Shown: one piece after another, positions 4,629 to 5,798 of the stretch
Layout: every line of letters begins with the position of its first letter
How positions within the stretch are numbered: position 1 is the stretch's first letter
Source: JAWXCH01 sp034440595
Lineage (GTDB): Bacteria; Planctomycetota; Planctomycetia; Pirellulales; JALHPA01
Reading direction: 5' to 3'
Length of the DNA: 5,798 nucleotides
Assembly (NCBI GenBank): GCA_034440595.1
Contig: JAWXCH010000536.1
Coordinates: forward strand, 1-5,798
Notes under the pieces: generated by a model
Seen by the model: only the letters and a program-made list of their open reading frames with translations
Databases searched by the model: none
Told to the model about the DNA's origin: nothing
Program-made: the position numbers and the translations under genes

Positions 4629-5798
4629 ATGCACCTACCCGTAATCCGCTGGGGCAAACCGTACGATTCGCTTGAAAAGGCGGAAATCAATCACTTTCTC
4701 ACCGGTGAGCCGATCGCTCAGATGAGCCTCGCCAACGGGGCGATGGTATCACGCGATATGCGCAATGCCGCCAAGGCCCGTGCGGCGCTGCGCAGTCTGT
4801 CCCCGGAGGATCTGATCGACCGCATGAAGAAAGCGGCTGAGCTGTACCTCAACGGCACTTTGTCCATCGGCGACTCAAAGCAATCTCCCGATGAGTTTGT
4901 CCATGCGCAGTCCGGCAGCACTGGGATCCCTGAATCCCTCTGCCGTGCCAACATGCAGAAGAACTACTTTGTTCTCTCGCGGATGGATCAGGTGCTCGAC
5001 GCCCTCACCCGTGGGCTGCCCCTCTCCATCCTGGCACGAGGCTACGGAGTCGAACAGCGCGGCGTGATTGTCAGCTATCAGGCACAGACAAACGCCATCG
5101 GGCTGGTGCTCCCTTCCAATTCTCCAGGAGTCCATACGCTCTGGCTACCGGTGATTCCGCTGCAGATCGGGCTGGTCATGAAGCCCGGCTCCGCCGAACC
5201 GTGGACGCCGTACCGAATGATGGCGGCAATGGTGGAGGCGGGCATTCCCGCCGAGGCCTTTTCCATCTATCCCGGTAGTACCGACGTTGGCCCGGCGGTG
5301 TTGAATAGCTGTGACCGCAGCATGATCTTTGGCAGCGCACAAACGGTTGAGCGGTACAAAGGAAATCCCAAGGTGCAGGTGCATGGTCCTGGCTTCAGCA
5401 AGGTGCTACTGGGCGACGACGTGGTCGACCGCTGGCCAGAGTACCTGGACCTGATGGTCGAAAGCGTTGCCACTAATAGCGGTCGTGGCTGTATTAACAC
5501 CTCCAGCATCTGGGCTTCACGCCACACCAAAGAGATAGCCGCCGCCATTGCCAAGCGCATCGGACCGATCGATGCACTACCGCCAGAGCATCCCGAGGCC
5601 AAGCTCGCCGCCTTCACCACACCCGGTGCCGCTGCGGCGATCTGGAAAATGATCGAAAAGGATCTAAAAGAGTCCAGCGTCACACACATGACAGAGCAGT
5701 ACGGCCCACGACTGATCGAACAAGAACGTTGTGCTTACCTGCGACCGGTGGTGGCTCACGCCAAGTCGCCCGAACCGGCGATTGTCCGTGGCGAGTTC
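4629..5798 (+). CDS. Aldehyde-dehydrogenase-fold acyl reductase, LuxC-like (cut by right edge)
   Basis: The frame is open for exactly 390 codons from ATG 4629 to the right edge. Residues about 150-300 carry the aldehyde dehydrogenase signatures: LPSNSPGVHTLW with Asn164, the cofactor-binding MKPGSAEPW with Lys185, IFGS with Gly235 at the dinucleotide-binding turn, and GRGCINTSSIW with the catalytic Cys288. In place of the ELGGK segment that supplies the general-base Glu in hydrolytic family members there is VHGPGFSK (His252). Loss of that Glu is typical of acylating dehydrogenases and LuxC-type reductases, which handle acyl thioesters. The likely reaction is NAD(P)H-dependent reduction of an acyl thioester to an aldehyde. 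Residues 1-150 form a less typical N-terminal region with SGSTGIPE at 95-102. LuxC proteins have about 480 residues, so some 90 or more are probably missing. No Shine-Dalgarno site is seen. Fold: firm; acyl-reductase role: inferred; substrate: unknown. Confidence 0.88.
   Translation, partial: MHLPVIRWGKPYDSLEKAEINHFLTGEPIAQMSLANGAMVSRDMRNAAKARAALRSLSPEDLIDRMKKAAELYLNGTLSIGDSKQSPDEFVHAQSGSTGIPESLCRANMQKNYFVLSRMDQVLDALTRGLPLSILARGYGVEQRGVIVSYQAQTNAIGLVLPSNSPGVHTLWLPVIPLQIGLVMKPGSAEPWTPYRMMAAMVEAGIPAEAFSIYPGSTDVGPAVLNSCDRSMIFGSAQTVERYKGNPKVQVHGPGFSKVLLGDDVVDRWPEYLDLMVESVATNSGRGCINTSSIWASRHTKEIAAAIAKRIGPIDALPPEHPEAKLAAFTTPGAAAAIWKMIEKDLKESSVTHMTEQYGPRLIEQERCAYLRPVVAHAKSPEPAIVRGEF

Noticed and set aside
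5078..5689. Minus-strand reading frames opposite the reductase gene
   Set aside because: They are antisense to clear aldehyde dehydrogenase motifs and have no protein character of their own.

Overview
The window most resembles the chromosome of a planctomycete of the Pirellulales type. This rests on protein resemblance from memory: an SNF2 helicase paired with a small conserved unknown, a coiled-coil protein beside an adenylate-forming enzyme, and a secreted helical protein. Most genes also lack a clear Shine-Dalgarno site and gene spacing is loose. No rRNA, tRNA or other taxonomic marker is present, so the placement is an inference.

Left part, minus strand (1-1262). A gene for a conserved protein of unknown function (735-1262) is followed on the same strand by the N-terminal third or less of an SNF2-type helicase (1-590), which runs off the left edge inside its Walker A motif. 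The 144 bases between them hold a compact element of two inverted hairpin repeats (598-706), laid out like a REPIN or small MITE. One hairpin ends about 13 bases before the helicase start codon.

Divergent spacer (1263-1658). It carries two adjoining perfect hairpins in the leader of the minus-strand gene, a 12-base palindrome, a further bulged hairpin, a plausible sigma70-like promoter, and a 15-base palindrome directly before the next start codon.

Right part, plus strand (1659-5798). The order is a small acidic coiled-coil protein (1659-2132), a short adenylate-forming enzyme of the PaaK/LuxE type without the usual C-terminal subdomain (2404-3522), a secreted two-part protein of clearly lower GC (3597-4589), and an aldehyde-dehydrogenase-fold protein cut by the right edge (4629-5798). 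The last has the catalytic Cys but not the usual general-base Glu, as in acyl-thioester reductases.

The most interesting reading is that the adenylating enzyme and the reductase form a two-step carboxylic acid reductase (acid to acyl-AMP to thioester to aldehyde), analogous to LuxE and LuxC but with no luciferase in view. The AT-richer secreted-protein gene looks like a later insertion between them. The substrate and biological role cannot be read from the sequence.
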